From assembly GCA_031400505.1 (NCBI GenBank), contig JANNPZ010000078.1, positions 1 to 64,000 of the forward strand: a DNA stretch of 64,000 nt. The letters are read 5' to 3'. The translations under genes were made by a program, and so were the position numbers. The DNA comes from JAIYDJ01 sp031400505 (lineage in GTDB: Bacteria; Pseudomonadota; Alphaproteobacteria; Rhodobacterales; Rhodobacteraceae). The notes under the pieces are model-generated. The model made no database searches, was not told the DNA's origin, and was given only the letters and a program-made list of their open reading frames with translations. Positions 16,003 to 25,314 of this stretch are shown piece by piece; position 1 is the first letter of the stretch, and each line of letters opens with the position of its first letter.

Positions 16003-17244
16003 TTAACCCAGCTTGAGGTTGTCGATGCCGATCAGGCGGTCGTAAAGCCAATAAAGCACCAACACGCCGCCCAGCAAAAGCGAAGACAACGCCGCCGCCA
16101 GTGACCAGTTCGACTTGTCCATGTGGAAATCGATGAAATTCGAAATCAGCTGCCCATCAGCCCCCCCGACCAGGGCGGGGGTGATGTAGTATCCGACGGC
16201 CAGGATGAAAACCAGCAGCGCGCCGGCCCCGATGCCCGGCAAGGTTTGCGGCAGATAGATCCGTCGGAACGTCGTCCAGCTTGTCGCCCCCAGCGAGCGT
16301 GCGGCGCGGGCATAGGAAGGCGGGATCACCTTCATCACCGAATACAGCGGCAGCACCATGAACGGCAAAAGGATGTGCGTCATCACGATAATCGTGCCGG
16401 TCTGGTTGTACATCATGTCAAGCCGTCCCTCGTCCGGCACGACGCCCAGCGCAAAAAGACTGTTGTTGACCACGCCTTGCCCCTGCAGCAGCACGATCCA
16501 ACTGGTCGTGCGTACCAAAAGCGATGTCCAGAACGGCAACAGCACAAGGATCATCAACAGATTTGCCTTGGCCATCGGCAAAGTCGCCAGCAGATGGGCC
16601 ACGGGAAAGGCCATCAAAAGGCAGGTGATGGTAATGATCGCCGACAGGATGAAGGTTTTGATGAACAGATTGATGTAGATCTGCTGATTTTCAGGTACCC
16701 GCTGAACCGTGCCATCGGCGCTGCGTTCATAGTCCGCTGCGATCAGGTAGAAATCGCTGGTATAGGGCTGTGCTGCGGACCGCATGGCGACCCAGACGGC
16801 GGGATCAGCCCATTTCGCATCAGCCGCCAGAAACGCCTCGCGGTAGGGCGGGGCCAGATCGGCGGCGTTGCGGGCGGTTTTGGTAAACAGCGACCGGGTT
16901 TCGGGAAGTGTGTAATTGACCCGCGTTCCAGCCAGGCCTGCGGTTTTCTCGGCCTGCATCTTGCGGAAATCTTCCGCCAACGCGGCAAAGGCCGCCTCAT
17001 CCGGCGCAGTACCTGCAGGGTTGGCGGCAAACCATGCAACGATTGCCGGGGCATTTGCCGACAGCCCGTCATGGTAGACCGACCGGTGCAGCATCTGCGC
17101 AATCGGCAAGATGAAGGTGATGATGACAAAGGCCAGCAGCGGCGCCACCAGAAAAAACGCCTTGCGCCGCGCCCGGCCTTGCGCACGCTGCAGGGCCGCC
17201 TTCAGCGGGCGCCCGTCAGAGGTGGTCAGCAAAGCCTGCGACAT
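16003..17244 (-). CDS. ABC transporter permease, PotB type
   Basis: A 413-residue inner-membrane protein. After the first membrane segment (about 30-50) comes a long periplasmic insertion of about 150 residues, which explains its length relative to the usual ~290 residues for PotB-like permeases; the remaining five membrane segments are in the C-terminal half. The EAA loop is ARAARSLGATSWTTFRRIYL near residues 308-327. It pairs with the PotC-type permease downstream. The periplasmic insertion is a feature of a subset of polyamine/opine-type permeases. Confidence 0.85.
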   Translation of the reverse strand: MSQALLTTSDGRPLKAALQRAQGRARRKAFFLVAPLLAFVIITFILPIAQMLHRSVYHDGLSANAPAIVAWFAANPAGTAPDEAAFAALAEDFRKMQAEKTAGLAGTRVNYTLPETRSLFTKTARNAADLAPPYREAFLAADAKWADPAVWVAMRSAAQPYTSDFYLIAADYERSADGTVQRVPENQQIYINLFIKTFILSAIITITCLLMAFPVAHLLATLPMAKANLLMILVLLPFWTSLLVRTTSWIVLLQGQGVVNNSLFALGVVPDEGRLDMMYNQTGTIIVMTHILLPFMVLPLYSVMKVIPPSYARAARSLGATSWTTFRRIYLPQTLPGIGAGALLVFILAVGYYITPALVGGADGQLISNFIDFHMDKSNWSLAAALSSLLLGGVLVLYWLYDRLIGIDNLKLG

Positions 17245-17283
17245 GGGGGCGGTCTTTCATTGAGAAACTTGGCGGCAAAGCAA

Positions 17284-17308
17284 CCGGGGGGCAAATCAGG
17301 CCCCCCGG
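17284..17308 (-). terminator. Intercistronic hairpin after the binding-protein gene
   Basis: CCGGGGGGC and GCCCCCCGG form a perfect 9-bp stem with a 7-nt loop in the 76-bp gap between the binding-protein stop and the permease start. No T run follows. In ABC operons such hairpins stabilise or partly terminate the message so that binding protein is made in excess of permease. Confidence 0.55.
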
Positions 17309-17320
17309 AAGTGGTTTGCC

Positions 17321-18394
17321 CTAGTTGGCGGCAAGCCAGGCGTTGAAACGCTCGTTCAGTTCTGCGTCTTTGTCGACCCAGAACTCGAAGTTCGATTCAA
17401 GCGCGTTGGTCAGGTTTGCAGGTGCCGTGGGCAGGTGCGGGGCCATGACGGTCTTGCCATCGCTGAACACCAGTTCTTCCAGCATCGAGGATTTGCGCGC
17501 CGGGCCGTAAGAGATGTGCTGTGCCTGTGCGCGCAGCCCCTCGGTAGAGGTGGCGAACTTGATGAATTCCAGCGCGCCGGCAACGTCTGCGGCGCCCTTC
17601 GGGATCACATACATCTCGTTTTCATAGACCTGGGCGTCCCAGACGATCTGGAACGGTTTGCCCTCGCCGATGGCCGCGTTGAAGATCCGGCCATTATAGG
17701 CGGTGGTCATCACGACCTCGCCATCCGCCAGCAGTTGCGGAGGCTGCGCGCCCGCTTCCCACCAGACCACTTCGGATTTGATCGTGTCGAGTTTGGCCAG
17801 CGCGCGGTCCACACCTTCCGGCGTACCCAAGGCGGCGTAAACCTCGGCTGCGGGCACGCCATCGGCCATCAGCGCAAATTCGAGAACGGCCTTGGCACCC
17901 CTGCGGATGCCGCGCTTGCCGGGGAATTTTTCGAGGTCAAAGAAATCGGCCGCTGTTGTCGGGGCGCCCGACGGGAATTTGGTGGTGTCATAGGCAAAGA
18001 TCGTCGCCCAGATGTCGGTCGAAACGCCACAATCGGTTACGGCACCGGCCAGAAAATCCTCTGCCGCCGGGGTGCCATCGCTGCCTGCGGGCAGATCGGC
18101 CACGTTGATCGCCTCCAGCAGGCCTTCATCGCACAGGCGGATCGCGTCGGCATATTCGACGGACGCCACGTCGATGGTGACGTTGTTTGCCTCGACCATC
18201 GCCTTGATCGGCTGGGCCGGGTTGTCGCTGTCGACCATCACCGTCGCAACGCCTGTGGCGGCCGTATAGGGCTTCAGATGGCCCTCGGTCTGGGCCGCGC
18301 CATAGGCACCACCCCACGACATGAGCGTGATTTCAGCCTGCGCCGCAAAGGCGAAGCTAGTCAGGGCTGTGGACAGGATCAGTAGTCTTTTCAT
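17321..18394 (-). CDS. ABC transporter periplasmic binding protein, PotD/PotF type
   Basis: A 357-residue secreted protein. The signal peptide is MKRLLILSTALTSFAFAAQA with cleavage after AQA; the mature part begins EITLMSWGGAYG, as in polyamine-type family 1 solute-binding proteins. The start at 18394 has GGGAG on the minus strand and gives a proper signal peptide; an upstream in-frame ATG at 18463 would bury it. It lies in the creatinase-linked transporter operon. The ligand is inferred to be creatine or another guanidino or amino compound. Confidence 0.8.
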   Translation of the reverse strand: MKRLLILSTALTSFAFAAQAEITLMSWGGAYGAAQTEGHLKPYTAATGVATVMVDSDNPAQPIKAMVEANNVTIDVASVEYADAIRLCDEGLLEAINVADLPAGSDGTPAAEDFLAGAVTDCGVSTDIWATIFAYDTTKFPSGAPTTAADFFDLEKFPGKRGIRRGAKAVLEFALMADGVPAAEVYAALGTPEGVDRALAKLDTIKSEVVWWEAGAQPPQLLADGEVVMTTAYNGRIFNAAIGEGKPFQIVWDAQVYENEMYVIPKGAADVAGALEFIKFATSTEGLRAQAQHISYGPARKSSMLEELVFSDGKTVMAPHLPTAPANLTNALESNFEFWVDKDAELNERFNAWLAAN

Positions 18395-18493
18395 ATTCTT
18401 AGCTCCCAGGTTGAACAAGCAGTCTTCTGTTGGGTTTGGCCGTAGCTTGCACGGTCGGGCCAAAGGTCATGCGAACTGGCATGCCGTAACGCA

Positions 18494-19618
18494 TCAAGGG
18501 TCCAGCGCGCGGGCATCCTGCGGGTGCCAGCCAATCTTGATGGTCTGTCCGGGGACGAGTTTGGTCTGCCCCAGAGTATTGCGCATTTTCATCACGAAAT
18601 CATCCGCCCCGGCAACCCGCAACACTGCACGCAGGATATCACCCATGTAGATCATTTCCACCACTTCGGCGCTGATGGTATGGGCGCCAGGTGGCATCAT
18701 CTCGGGCTTGAATTCGACCCTCTCGGGCCGGATCGACACCAAAGTCTTCGCCCCCTTTTGCGTCACGTTTACCGGGGTTGCGTCAATCACCTCGCCGGTG
18801 GCGAGGCGGACAGTGCATTTGCCGCCTCCGATCTCTTCGATCGTGCCAAGCAAGCGGTTGTTTTCACCGATGAACTGCGCCACGAAACTGTTGTCGGGGC
18901 GCTCATACAGATCGGCCGGCGTCGCCAGTTGCTGAATTCGGCCGTCGTCGAACACTGCCACCCGGTCCGACATCGTCAGCGCCTCGCCCTGATCATGGGT
19001 GACATAAACCACCGTGATGCCAAGGCTGTCATGCAAGTGCTTTATCTCGAACTGCATGTGTTCGCGCAACTGCTTGTCCAGCGCGCCCAGCGGTTCATCC
19101 ATCAGGACCAATGCCGGGTCGAACACCAGCGCGCGGGCAAGGGCAATGCGCTGCTGCTGGCCACCAGACAGTTGCGCCGGCCTGCGGTTGATGAAGGCGT
19201 GCATCTGCACCATGTCCAGCGCGCGCTTGATCTTGACCTCGCGGTCGGACTTGCTGATGCCGCGCACTTCCAGCGGAAAGGCCAGATTTTCCCCAACCGT
19301 CATGTGCGGAAACAGGGCGTAGTTCTGAAACACCATTCCGATGCCGCGCTTGTGCGGTGCCACCTGGTTGATCGGCTTGCCCGCCAGCAAAATCTCGCCG
19401 CTGGTCGCTGTTTCGAACCCCGCAAGCATCATCAGGCAGGTCGTCTTGCCCGACCCGGACGGCCCGAGCATGGTCAGAAACTCGCCCTTTGCCACTGACA
19501 GGTTCAAGTCCTTGACGACCAGAGACACGCCATCATAGCTTTTTTGAACCCTGTCAAAGACGACGAACGTGTTCGGTGCTTGCAATCGGATTTTCCTCTC
19601 TCGCGGGTCGTCTGTCAT
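18494..19618 (-). CDS. ABC transporter ATP-binding protein, PotA type
   Basis: A 374-residue ATPase energising the adjacent permeases. Walker A is GPSGSGKT (about 52-59), the signature is LSGGQQQR, Walker B LVLMDEP and the switch histidine is in VTHDQ. A C-terminal TOBE domain (about 285-370) is present as in PotA/CysA-like ATPases. I chose ATG 19618; a GTG two codons upstream is also possible. The gene lies 67 bp downstream of creatinase in the same direction, so the enzyme and its transporter probably form one operon. Confidence 0.88.
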   Translation of the reverse strand: MTDDPRERKIRLQAPNTFVVFDRVQKSYDGVSLVVKDLNLSVAKGEFLTMLGPSGSGKTTCLMMLAGFETATSGEILLAGKPINQVAPHKRGIGMVFQNYALFPHMTVGENLAFPLEVRGISKSDREVKIKRALDMVQMHAFINRRPAQLSGGQQQRIALARALVFDPALVLMDEPLGALDKQLREHMQFEIKHLHDSLGITVVYVTHDQGEALTMSDRVAVFDDGRIQQLATPADLYERPDNSFVAQFIGENNRLLGTIEEIGGGKCTVRLATGEVIDATPVNVTQKGAKTLVSIRPERVEFKPEMMPPGAHTISAEVVEMIYMGDILRAVLRVAGADDFVMKMRNTLGQTKLVPGQTIKIGWHPQDARALDP

Positions 19619-19685
19619 ATCCACGCCAAACAGAACCGTTTTGCAACAGGGTTGGCAAGGCGTGGATGACGTGCGATGCCCCTGA

Positions 19686-20903
19686 TCAACCGACGATCAG
19701 ATGTTCGGGACCGTAGGGGAACGCTGTTATGTTGCGGTTGCCCACATTGTCATCAGAAGTGATCACCAGAATATCGTGTTCACGATAGCCGCCTGATCCC
19801 GGCAAATGGTTCGGGATGGTGATCATCGGCTCCATCGACACGACCATGCCCGGCTCCAGCACGGTGTCGCAATCTTCGCGCAGTTCAAGTCCCGCCTCTC
19901 GGCCATAATAGTGGCAAAGAACGCCAAAGGAATGGCCATAGCCAAAGCTGCGGTATTGCAGCAGGTTTTCGGCGGCATACATATCGTTCAGCTCTTTGGC
20001 CACATCCGAACACCGCGCGCCGGGGACCAAAAGTTCTTTGCCGCGGTCATGGATCTTGCAGTTGATGTTCCACAGACGGATGTTTTCGTCGGTCGCGGTT
20101 TCGGCAAACAGCGTCCGCTCCAGCGCCACATAGTATCCGGCCACCATCGGAAAACAGTTCAGCGACAGGATATCGCCGCGTTCGATCTTGCGGCTGGTCA
20201 CCGGGTTGTGCGCCCCATCGGTGTTCAGCCCCGACTGGAACCAGGTCCAGGTGTCCAGCAACTCGCCATGTGGCCAGATCCTGGCAATCTCTCGCACCAT
20301 GGCAGCGGTCGAATGCAAGGCGACCTCGTGTTCCGGCACGCCAACCGCAATCGCCTCGACGCAGGCCGCCCCGCCAAGGTCGGCGATCCGGGTCATTTTG
20401 GTGATATGGGCGATTTCTTCGTCGGATTTGATCATCCGCAACCGCATCGCCGGCGCTGCGATATCGACAAATTCCATTCCCGGAAACTCGGCCTTCAGCA
20501 GGTTCAGCGTGTCGATGTTGATGTGATCAAATTCGATGCCAAGCCGCTTTACCCCACCGGTCAAAGCCCGCACTGCGTGAAAGTAGTTGTCCTTCTGCCA
20601 GTCGGTATAGGTCACATTGCTGCCAAAGGTCCGCCGCCACGGTTGCCCGCCATCAATGCCTGCGCTGATCGACGTGGCCATGGAGTGGTCAACCACCAGC
20701 CCGTAGCGCCGGCCGAAATAGCAAAACAGGAAGTCGGCGTAGTAATTGATGTTGTGATAGGACGTGAACAGGGCCGCGTCGATGTTTGCGGTTGCCATAT
20801 GTGCGCGGATCAGGCCCAGACGCCGCTGCATCTCGGATGCCGAAAAGGTCGGCGTGACCTTTTCGCCGTTGTTGGTGTAGTCCTGAAAACGTTCGCGTTC
20901 CAT
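19686..20903 (-). CDS. Creatinase (creatine amidinohydrolase)
   Basis: A 405-residue cytosolic enzyme hydrolysing creatine to sarcosine and urea (EC 3.5.3.3). It belongs to the M24 pita-bread fold and is remarkably close to the Pseudomonas creatinase as I remember it: TSYHNINYY, NIDGGQPWRR-like, DTWTWFQSG, TDGAHNPVT, LSLNCFPM and YGREAGLELRED are all present. Counting from ATG 20903 the catalytic histidine of GAHNPVT is residue 232, the same number as in the well-studied enzyme. The metal ligands of M24 peptidases are absent, as expected for creatinases. GGGGA precedes the start. It heads the transporter operon. No sarcosine oxidase or urease is in the window. Confidence 0.88.
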   Translation of the reverse strand: MERERFQDYTNNGEKVTPTFSASEMQRRLGLIRAHMATANIDAALFTSYHNINYYADFLFCYFGRRYGLVVDHSMATSISAGIDGGQPWRRTFGSNVTYTDWQKDNYFHAVRALTGGVKRLGIEFDHINIDTLNLLKAEFPGMEFVDIAAPAMRLRMIKSDEEIAHITKMTRIADLGGAACVEAIAVGVPEHEVALHSTAAMVREIARIWPHGELLDTWTWFQSGLNTDGAHNPVTSRKIERGDILSLNCFPMVAGYYVALERTLFAETATDENIRLWNINCKIHDRGKELLVPGARCSDVAKELNDMYAAENLLQYRSFGYGHSFGVLCHYYGREAGLELREDCDTVLEPGMVVSMEPMITIPNHLPGSGGYREHDILVITSDDNVGNRNITAFPYGPEHLIVG

Positions 20904-21033
20904 CAATTCGTCCCCGGCTGTGAGTGCGGTCGCCCTTGGACTGGCACCTTGGCATGGCGGTTGCGGGTGTCAAAGGATGGTTTTTCATGCCATGCATGAG
21001 AAACGCTCATACCCTCCTTCCGGAAATCCGTTC

Positions 21034-21921
21034 ATGGAACATCCCCCTTTCAATGCCTTGCGCACCTTTGAGGCGGTCGCCCGGACCGGCAGTTTCAAAG
21101 CCGCCGCCACCGAACTTTGTGTGACCCAATCTGCGGTCAGCCATCAGATGCGCTTTCTTGAAAACTGGTTGGCCGCGCCCCTTTTCGAACGCGCGACGGG
21201 CCGCCCGGCCCTGCTGCCGCAGGCCGTGCATCTGGCCCGCACGTTGACCCGGTCTTTGTCCGAAATCACCGAAGCCTGCACAAGGCTTCGCAGTGCCTCT
21301 GCACCTCAACCTCTTGTGATCGCAGCCATTCCATCGGTCGCGGTGTGTTGGCTCATTCCGCGACTTTCCGCGTTTCGGGCGCTGCATCCTCACATCGAGT
21401 TGCACATCGTCTATGCGATCCACGGCCATGACATCGACTTTCGCGCCGTGCATCTGGCTTTTGTCTTTGCCGACAAGGCGCCGCGCGTGCCCAATGCGCT
21501 GGTCGAGCACTTCTTTGCCGGAGACAGCGTTGCCGTGGCAAGCCCAGCACTTGCTAACCGGATGAGCCGCGATCCTTCGCCCGCACAGCTTGCCTGCTGG
21601 GGTTTTCTGCATGACACAAACTCAACCGGATCGCTGCGGTGGCTGGCCGAGGCGGGCGTCGGCATCGAGAGTGATCTGGCAGGGCCGGTTTTTGAGGATT
21701 TCAACCTGCTGCGCGCCGCCGCGCTGTCTGGCCAGGGGGTTGCCCTGTGCCCGATGGCGATGATCCGCGACGATCTCGAGGCCGGACGTCTGGTTCTCTT
21801 GTCCGAGATAACCGTTTTGGACGAGTATTCGTACTTCCTGATCACCAGGATCCAGACCGACCCTGCGCTTGCCCCGGCGGCACAGGCCTTTCGCGACTGG
21901 GCGCTGGCGAGCCGAACCTGA
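21034..21921 (+). CDS. LysR-family regulator, GcvA-like
   Basis: A 295-residue regulator with an N-terminal winged helix-turn-helix (FNALRTFEAVARTGSFKAAA, about 6-25, continuing ELCVTQSAVSHQMRFLE) and a LysR effector-binding domain. I chose ATG 21034 because it places the helix-turn-helix at the usual distance from the start; ATG 20992 in frame is the alternative. It is divergent from the creatinase operon with a 130-bp gap, so it most likely controls that operon and perhaps the flavin monooxygenase gene downstream. The effector is unknown. Confidence 0.85.
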   Translation: MEHPPFNALRTFEAVARTGSFKAAATELCVTQSAVSHQMRFLENWLAAPLFERATGRPALLPQAVHLARTLTRSLSEITEACTRLRSASAPQPLVIAAIPSVAVCWLIPRLSAFRALHPHIELHIVYAIHGHDIDFRAVHLAFVFADKAPRVPNALVEHFFAGDSVAVASPALANRMSRDPSPAQLACWGFLHDTNSTGSLRWLAEAGVGIESDLAGPVFEDFNLLRAAALSGQGVALCPMAMIRDDLEAGRLVLLSEITVLDEYSYFLITRIQTDPALAPAAQAFRDWALASRT

Positions 21922-21993
21922 TGGGTGGGGAATTGCCGTTGACTTGCCGCGGTCAGCCGCATTGCATGTGACAGGCTGCAGGGGACAAAGGCG

Positions 21994-23274
21994 ATGCCCG
22001 ACGATCACATCGAACACATCGACACGCTTGTCGTAGGGGCGGGTCAGGCCGGCGTCGCAATGAGCGAGCATCTGACCGCCTGCGGCGCGCCGCATCTGGT
22101 GCTGGAACGCGGGCGGATTGCCGAACGCTGGCGCTCGTGCCGGTGGGATTCACTGGTGGCCAATGGTCCGGCCTGGCATGACCGTTTTCCTGGTTTGGAA
22201 TTTGCCGACGACAGCCCCGATGCGTTTCCGGCCAAAGACCGGGTTGCCGACTACTTTGCGGCCTATGCAAAGATGATTTCAGCCCCGATCCGATGTGGGG
22301 TCGAGGTAAGGTCCGTCGAAAGGATTGCCGGGCGTGCGGATTTTCGGGTGGAAACGTCACACGGCGTGATCGAGGCTCTGCGCATCGTTGCGGCCACTGG
22401 TGCATTTCAGCGCCCCGTGATCCCGGGATGGGTCCCTGACAGTGACAAGATCATGCAGGTACACTCGAACGCATACCGCAACCCGGCGCAGTTGCCGCAG
22501 GGCGCGATGCTGGTGGTGGGGGCGGGATCATCGGGCGCACAGATCGCCGATGAACTTCTGCGCGCTGGCAAGCGGGTTTACCTGTCGGTCGGGGCCCATG
22601 ACCGCCCCCCGCGCCGCTATCGCGGGCAGGATTACTGCTGGTGGCTGGGCGTGTTGAACAAATGGGACGCCGACAGCCCCGCGCCCGGCACGGCCCATGT
22701 CGCCATCGCGGTCAGTGGCGCCAATGGCGGAGCGACGGTGGACTTTCGCCGCTTTGCGGAACGGGGAATGACTCTGCTCGGATCGGCGATCAGCTTTGAT
22801 GAAGGTGCGATGTCCTTTGACGGCGACCTTGCGGTGAACCTTGGCCGGGGGGATGCGAATTATCTTTCGGTGCTGGCACAGGCCGATGACTTTGTACTGC
22901 GCCATGGGCTCGACCTTGCGGCAGAGCCGGAGGCGCATGTGATCGGCCCCGATCCGGACTGCGTCAGCAACCCGATCCGAAAGCTGGACCTGGACGCGGC
23001 GGGAATTTCCGCGATTGTCTGGGCGACGGGGTATGCGGCGGACTACAGCTGGCTCAAGCTCGATGTAACCGACGCCGCAGGCAAGCCCAAACATCAGCGC
23101 GGCGTCTCGACAGAACCGGGTATCTACTTTCTTGGTCTGCCGTGGCAGACCCGGCGCGCATCCAGCTTTATCTGGGGTGTCTGGTACGATGCCAAACATG
23201 TGGCCGACCATATTTCCAAGCAACGCAGCTACATGAAACGCCTCGCCTCGCCCAAAGGCGTACCCCGCACGTGA
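21994..23274 (+). CDS. FAD/NAD(P)-dependent flavin monooxygenase
   Basis: A 426-residue protein of the flavin-containing monooxygenase / CzcO-like family. The FAD-binding GxGxxG is VVGAGQAGVA near residues 13-22, and a second Rossmann motif VVGAGSSGAQIA near 172-183 binds NAD(P). WATGY near 348 is the family's C-terminal motif. Such enzymes oxygenate nitrogen or sulfur centres of small metabolites. AGGGGA and AAAGG precede the start. It follows the LysR gene in the same direction and precedes a RidA-family gene, so it may act on the substrate of the creatinase cluster; this is inference. Confidence 0.8.
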   Translation: MPDDHIEHIDTLVVGAGQAGVAMSEHLTACGAPHLVLERGRIAERWRSCRWDSLVANGPAWHDRFPGLEFADDSPDAFPAKDRVADYFAAYAKMISAPIRCGVEVRSVERIAGRADFRVETSHGVIEALRIVAATGAFQRPVIPGWVPDSDKIMQVHSNAYRNPAQLPQGAMLVVGAGSSGAQIADELLRAGKRVYLSVGAHDRPPRRYRGQDYCWWLGVLNKWDADSPAPGTAHVAIAVSGANGGATVDFRRFAERGMTLLGSAISFDEGAMSFDGDLAVNLGRGDANYLSVLAQADDFVLRHGLDLAAEPEAHVIGPDPDCVSNPIRKLDLDAAGISAIVWATGYAADYSWLKLDVTDAAGKPKHQRGVSTEPGIYFLGLPWQTRRASSFIWGVWYDAKHVADHISKQRSYMKRLASPKGVPRT

Positions 23275-23318
23275 CCATCCCAGTTCCCAGCCCGCTGAAC
23301 CAAACCACCCGAGGACCC

Positions 23319-23735
23319 ATGGCCCACACCCGCATCCGCCCGTTCAACACCCGCAGCACCTACCCCGAACAGAACCTTGACAACGACCTGTGCCATGCCG
23401 TCGTCACACGCGGCGGCAGCACGGTCTGGATGCGCGGCCAATGTCCCCAAGACCTTGATACCGCGAAGACCATCGACAGCAGCGACCCGGTCGCGCAGAC
23501 TCACAGGGTGATGCAGAACATCCAGCAGCTTTTGGCAGAAGCCGGTGGCAAGATGGAACATCTGGTAAAACTGGTGGTCTATCTGACCGATGTGCGCCAC
23601 CGCGAGGCGGTTTACCGGACGATGGGCACCTATATCAAGACGGTGCACCCGGTCTGCACCGGCCTGACGGTGGTTGCGCTGGCGCGCCCCGAATGGCTGG
23701 TCGAAATCGACGCAACCGCTGTCATCCCGGATTGA
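23319..23735 (+). CDS. RidA/YjgF/YER057c family protein
   Basis: A 138-residue protein with the RidA fold: a central GQCPQD-like loop, VMQNIQQLLAEAGGKMEHLVKLVVYL (a hallmark helix, about 67-92) and the C-terminal EIDATAVIPD. RidA proteins remove reactive enamine/imine intermediates; many subfamilies have catabolic roles. The arginine of the canonical C-terminal motif (C/RVEIEA region) is replaced here (WLVEIDATA), and another arginine (R126-like, ARPEW) is close by, so activity should not be assumed. GAGGA stands just before ATG 23319. It is followed at 4 bp by a DUF1028 gene. Confidence 0.8.
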   Translation: MAHTRIRPFNTRSTYPEQNLDNDLCHAVVTRGGSTVWMRGQCPQDLDTAKTIDSSDPVAQTHRVMQNIQQLLAEAGGKMEHLVKLVVYLTDVRHREAVYRTMGTYIKTVHPVCTGLTVVALARPEWLVEIDATAVIPD

Positions 23736-23739
23736 AGCC

Positions 23740-24414
23740 GTGACATTTTCAATCGTGGCGCGATGTGACGCAACAGGCATGTTCGGGATGGCTGTCAGCT
23801 CGTCTTCGCCGGCAGTTGCGTCCCGTTGCGCCCATGCGCGCGCAGGGGTTGGCGCGGTCGCGACACAGAACATCACGGATCCCGAGCTTGGCCCATTGAT
23901 CCTGGACCAGATGGCAAGGGGCCAATCCGCATCGCAAGCCGTCACAACCATTGCAGCCCAATCAGAAAACCTTGCCTATCGTCAGGTGCTGGTGGTGGAT
24001 GCGGCGGGGCGGACTGCCGTGCATTCCGGCGCACATGTCCTGGGGGTCTGGGGGGTTGCGCAGGGGCCATCCGTGGCCGCCGGGGGAAATCTTCTGGCCA
24101 ATGCCAGCGTACCACAAGCGATGGTTGACGCGTTTGCCATTGCAGAGGGGCATCTTGGCAATCGCCTTTTGGCCGCGCTGAAGGCCGGTCTGCTGGCAGG
24201 AGGCGAGGCGGGCCCCGTCCATTCGGCGGGGCTTCTGGTTGCGGATCGGTTGAGTTGGCCCATCGTCGATCTACGATGCGACTGGACAACTGCCTGCCCG
24301 ATTGCGGCCCTCGATCAGATCTGGCGCATCTATCACCCGCAGATCGACGCCTATGTGCAGCGCGCGCAAGACCCCGGGCGCGCGCCGTCTTATGGCGTTC
24401 CAGGCGACGGCTGA
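23740..24414 (+). CDS. DUF1028 family protein (Ntn-hydrolase-like)
   Basis: A 224-residue protein starting with GTG 23740 so that it begins MTFSIVARCD, the typical N-terminus of DUF1028; in-frame ATGs upstream lie in the RidA gene. Family features seen are GMAVSSSSPAVASRCAHA, GVGAVATQN, the RQVLVVDAAG segment and GNLLAN. DUF1028 proteins have an Ntn-hydrolase-like fold and are linked by gene context to RidA, amidases and peptidases in amino-acid or ureide catabolism. The enzyme reaction is unknown. The 4-bp spacing from the RidA gene indicates co-translation. Confidence 0.8.
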   Translation: MTFSIVARCDATGMFGMAVSSSSPAVASRCAHARAGVGAVATQNITDPELGPLILDQMARGQSASQAVTTIAAQSENLAYRQVLVVDAAGRTAVHSGAHVLGVWGVAQGPSVAAGGNLLANASVPQAMVDAFAIAEGHLGNRLLAALKAGLLAGGEAGPVHSAGLLVADRLSWPIVDLRCDWTTACPIAALDQIWRIYHPQIDAYVQRAQDPGRAPSYGVPGDG

Positions 24415-24630
24415 CTTTGCATGCAGCAGGGGCACGCGGCTGCCGGCCCGGTCTTACGGCAGCCTGGTGCGCCGGATTTCAGGGCCGTTCCAGCAGTGGC
24501 TCCTGAAGCCGATCAGGGTGAAAGACCGTCGCGCCTGACAAGAACAGCACCGTCGCAGGTCCGAACATCGGGGCTGGTCGGGTTTGCCACGTAACCGCTA
24601 TTGCAGTCCGAACATGCGAGCCTCTGTGCG

Positions 24631-25314
24631 TCAAATGACCGAAACGGTCAGGCAGCCGAGCCCGTCTATCGTCGCCTCGATCCTGTCACCGCGCACAACC
24701 GCGCCGACGCCGGACGGCGTGCCCGACATGATGACATCGCCAGATTGCAGCTGAAAGCAATTCGACAGATAGGCGATCATCTCGGGCACTTTCCAGATCA
24801 TCTGGTTCAAGTCACCCTCTTGGCGGGCCACGCCGTTGACTTGCAGCGCTATCCGCCCTTGCGCCGGATGGCCCACCTCGGACACCGGGTGCAGCAACCC
24901 CACCGGTGCCGAACGCTCGAATGCCTTGGCGATTTCCCAGGGGCGACCCTGTTTCTTGGCCTCTGCCTGCAGATCGCGGCAGGTCATGTCCAGCGAAACC
25001 GCATAGCCCCAGACGTGATCCAGCGCGTCGGCAACAGCAATGCCCGACCCACCGGACTTCAGTGCAACGATCAGTTCGACTTCGTGATGCACATCGGACG
25101 AATGCAGCGGATAGGGAAACTCACCCGAGGCATCCAGATTGCCGGGATTCTTCTGAAAGAAGAAAGGTTGCTCGCGGTTGGGGTCATGCCCCATTTCAAT
25201 CGCATGCGCGGCATAGTTCCGGCCGATGCAATAGACCCGGTGCACTGGAAATGCCCCACCTGAACTGGCCGGGATCGATGGTATCGGCGGTGCGGGAAGG
25301 ACGAAGTCGGCCAT
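24631..25314 (-). CDS. Fumarylacetoacetate hydrolase (FAH) family protein
   Basis: A 227-residue protein of the FAH superfamily, typical of small members such as acylpyruvases and oxaloacetate decarboxylases. Seen: RVYCIGRNYAAHAIEMG near residues 26-42, the metal ligand segment VHHEVELIVAL near 76-86 (E-x-E), GYAVSLDMTCRDLQ and the C-terminal GDVIMSGTPSGVG. ATG 25314 begins just before the conserved region. It is divergent from the acyl-CoA ligase gene. The specific substrate cannot be read from the sequence. Confidence 0.85.
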   Translation of the reverse strand: MADFVLPAPPIPSIPASSGGAFPVHRVYCIGRNYAAHAIEMGHDPNREQPFFFQKNPGNLDASGEFPYPLHSSDVHHEVELIVALKSGGSGIAVADALDHVWGYAVSLDMTCRDLQAEAKKQGRPWEIAKAFERSAPVGLLHPVSEVGHPAQGRIALQVNGVARQEGDLNQMIWKVPEMIAYLSNCFQLQSGDVIMSGTPSGVGAVVRGDRIEATIDGLGCLTVSVI

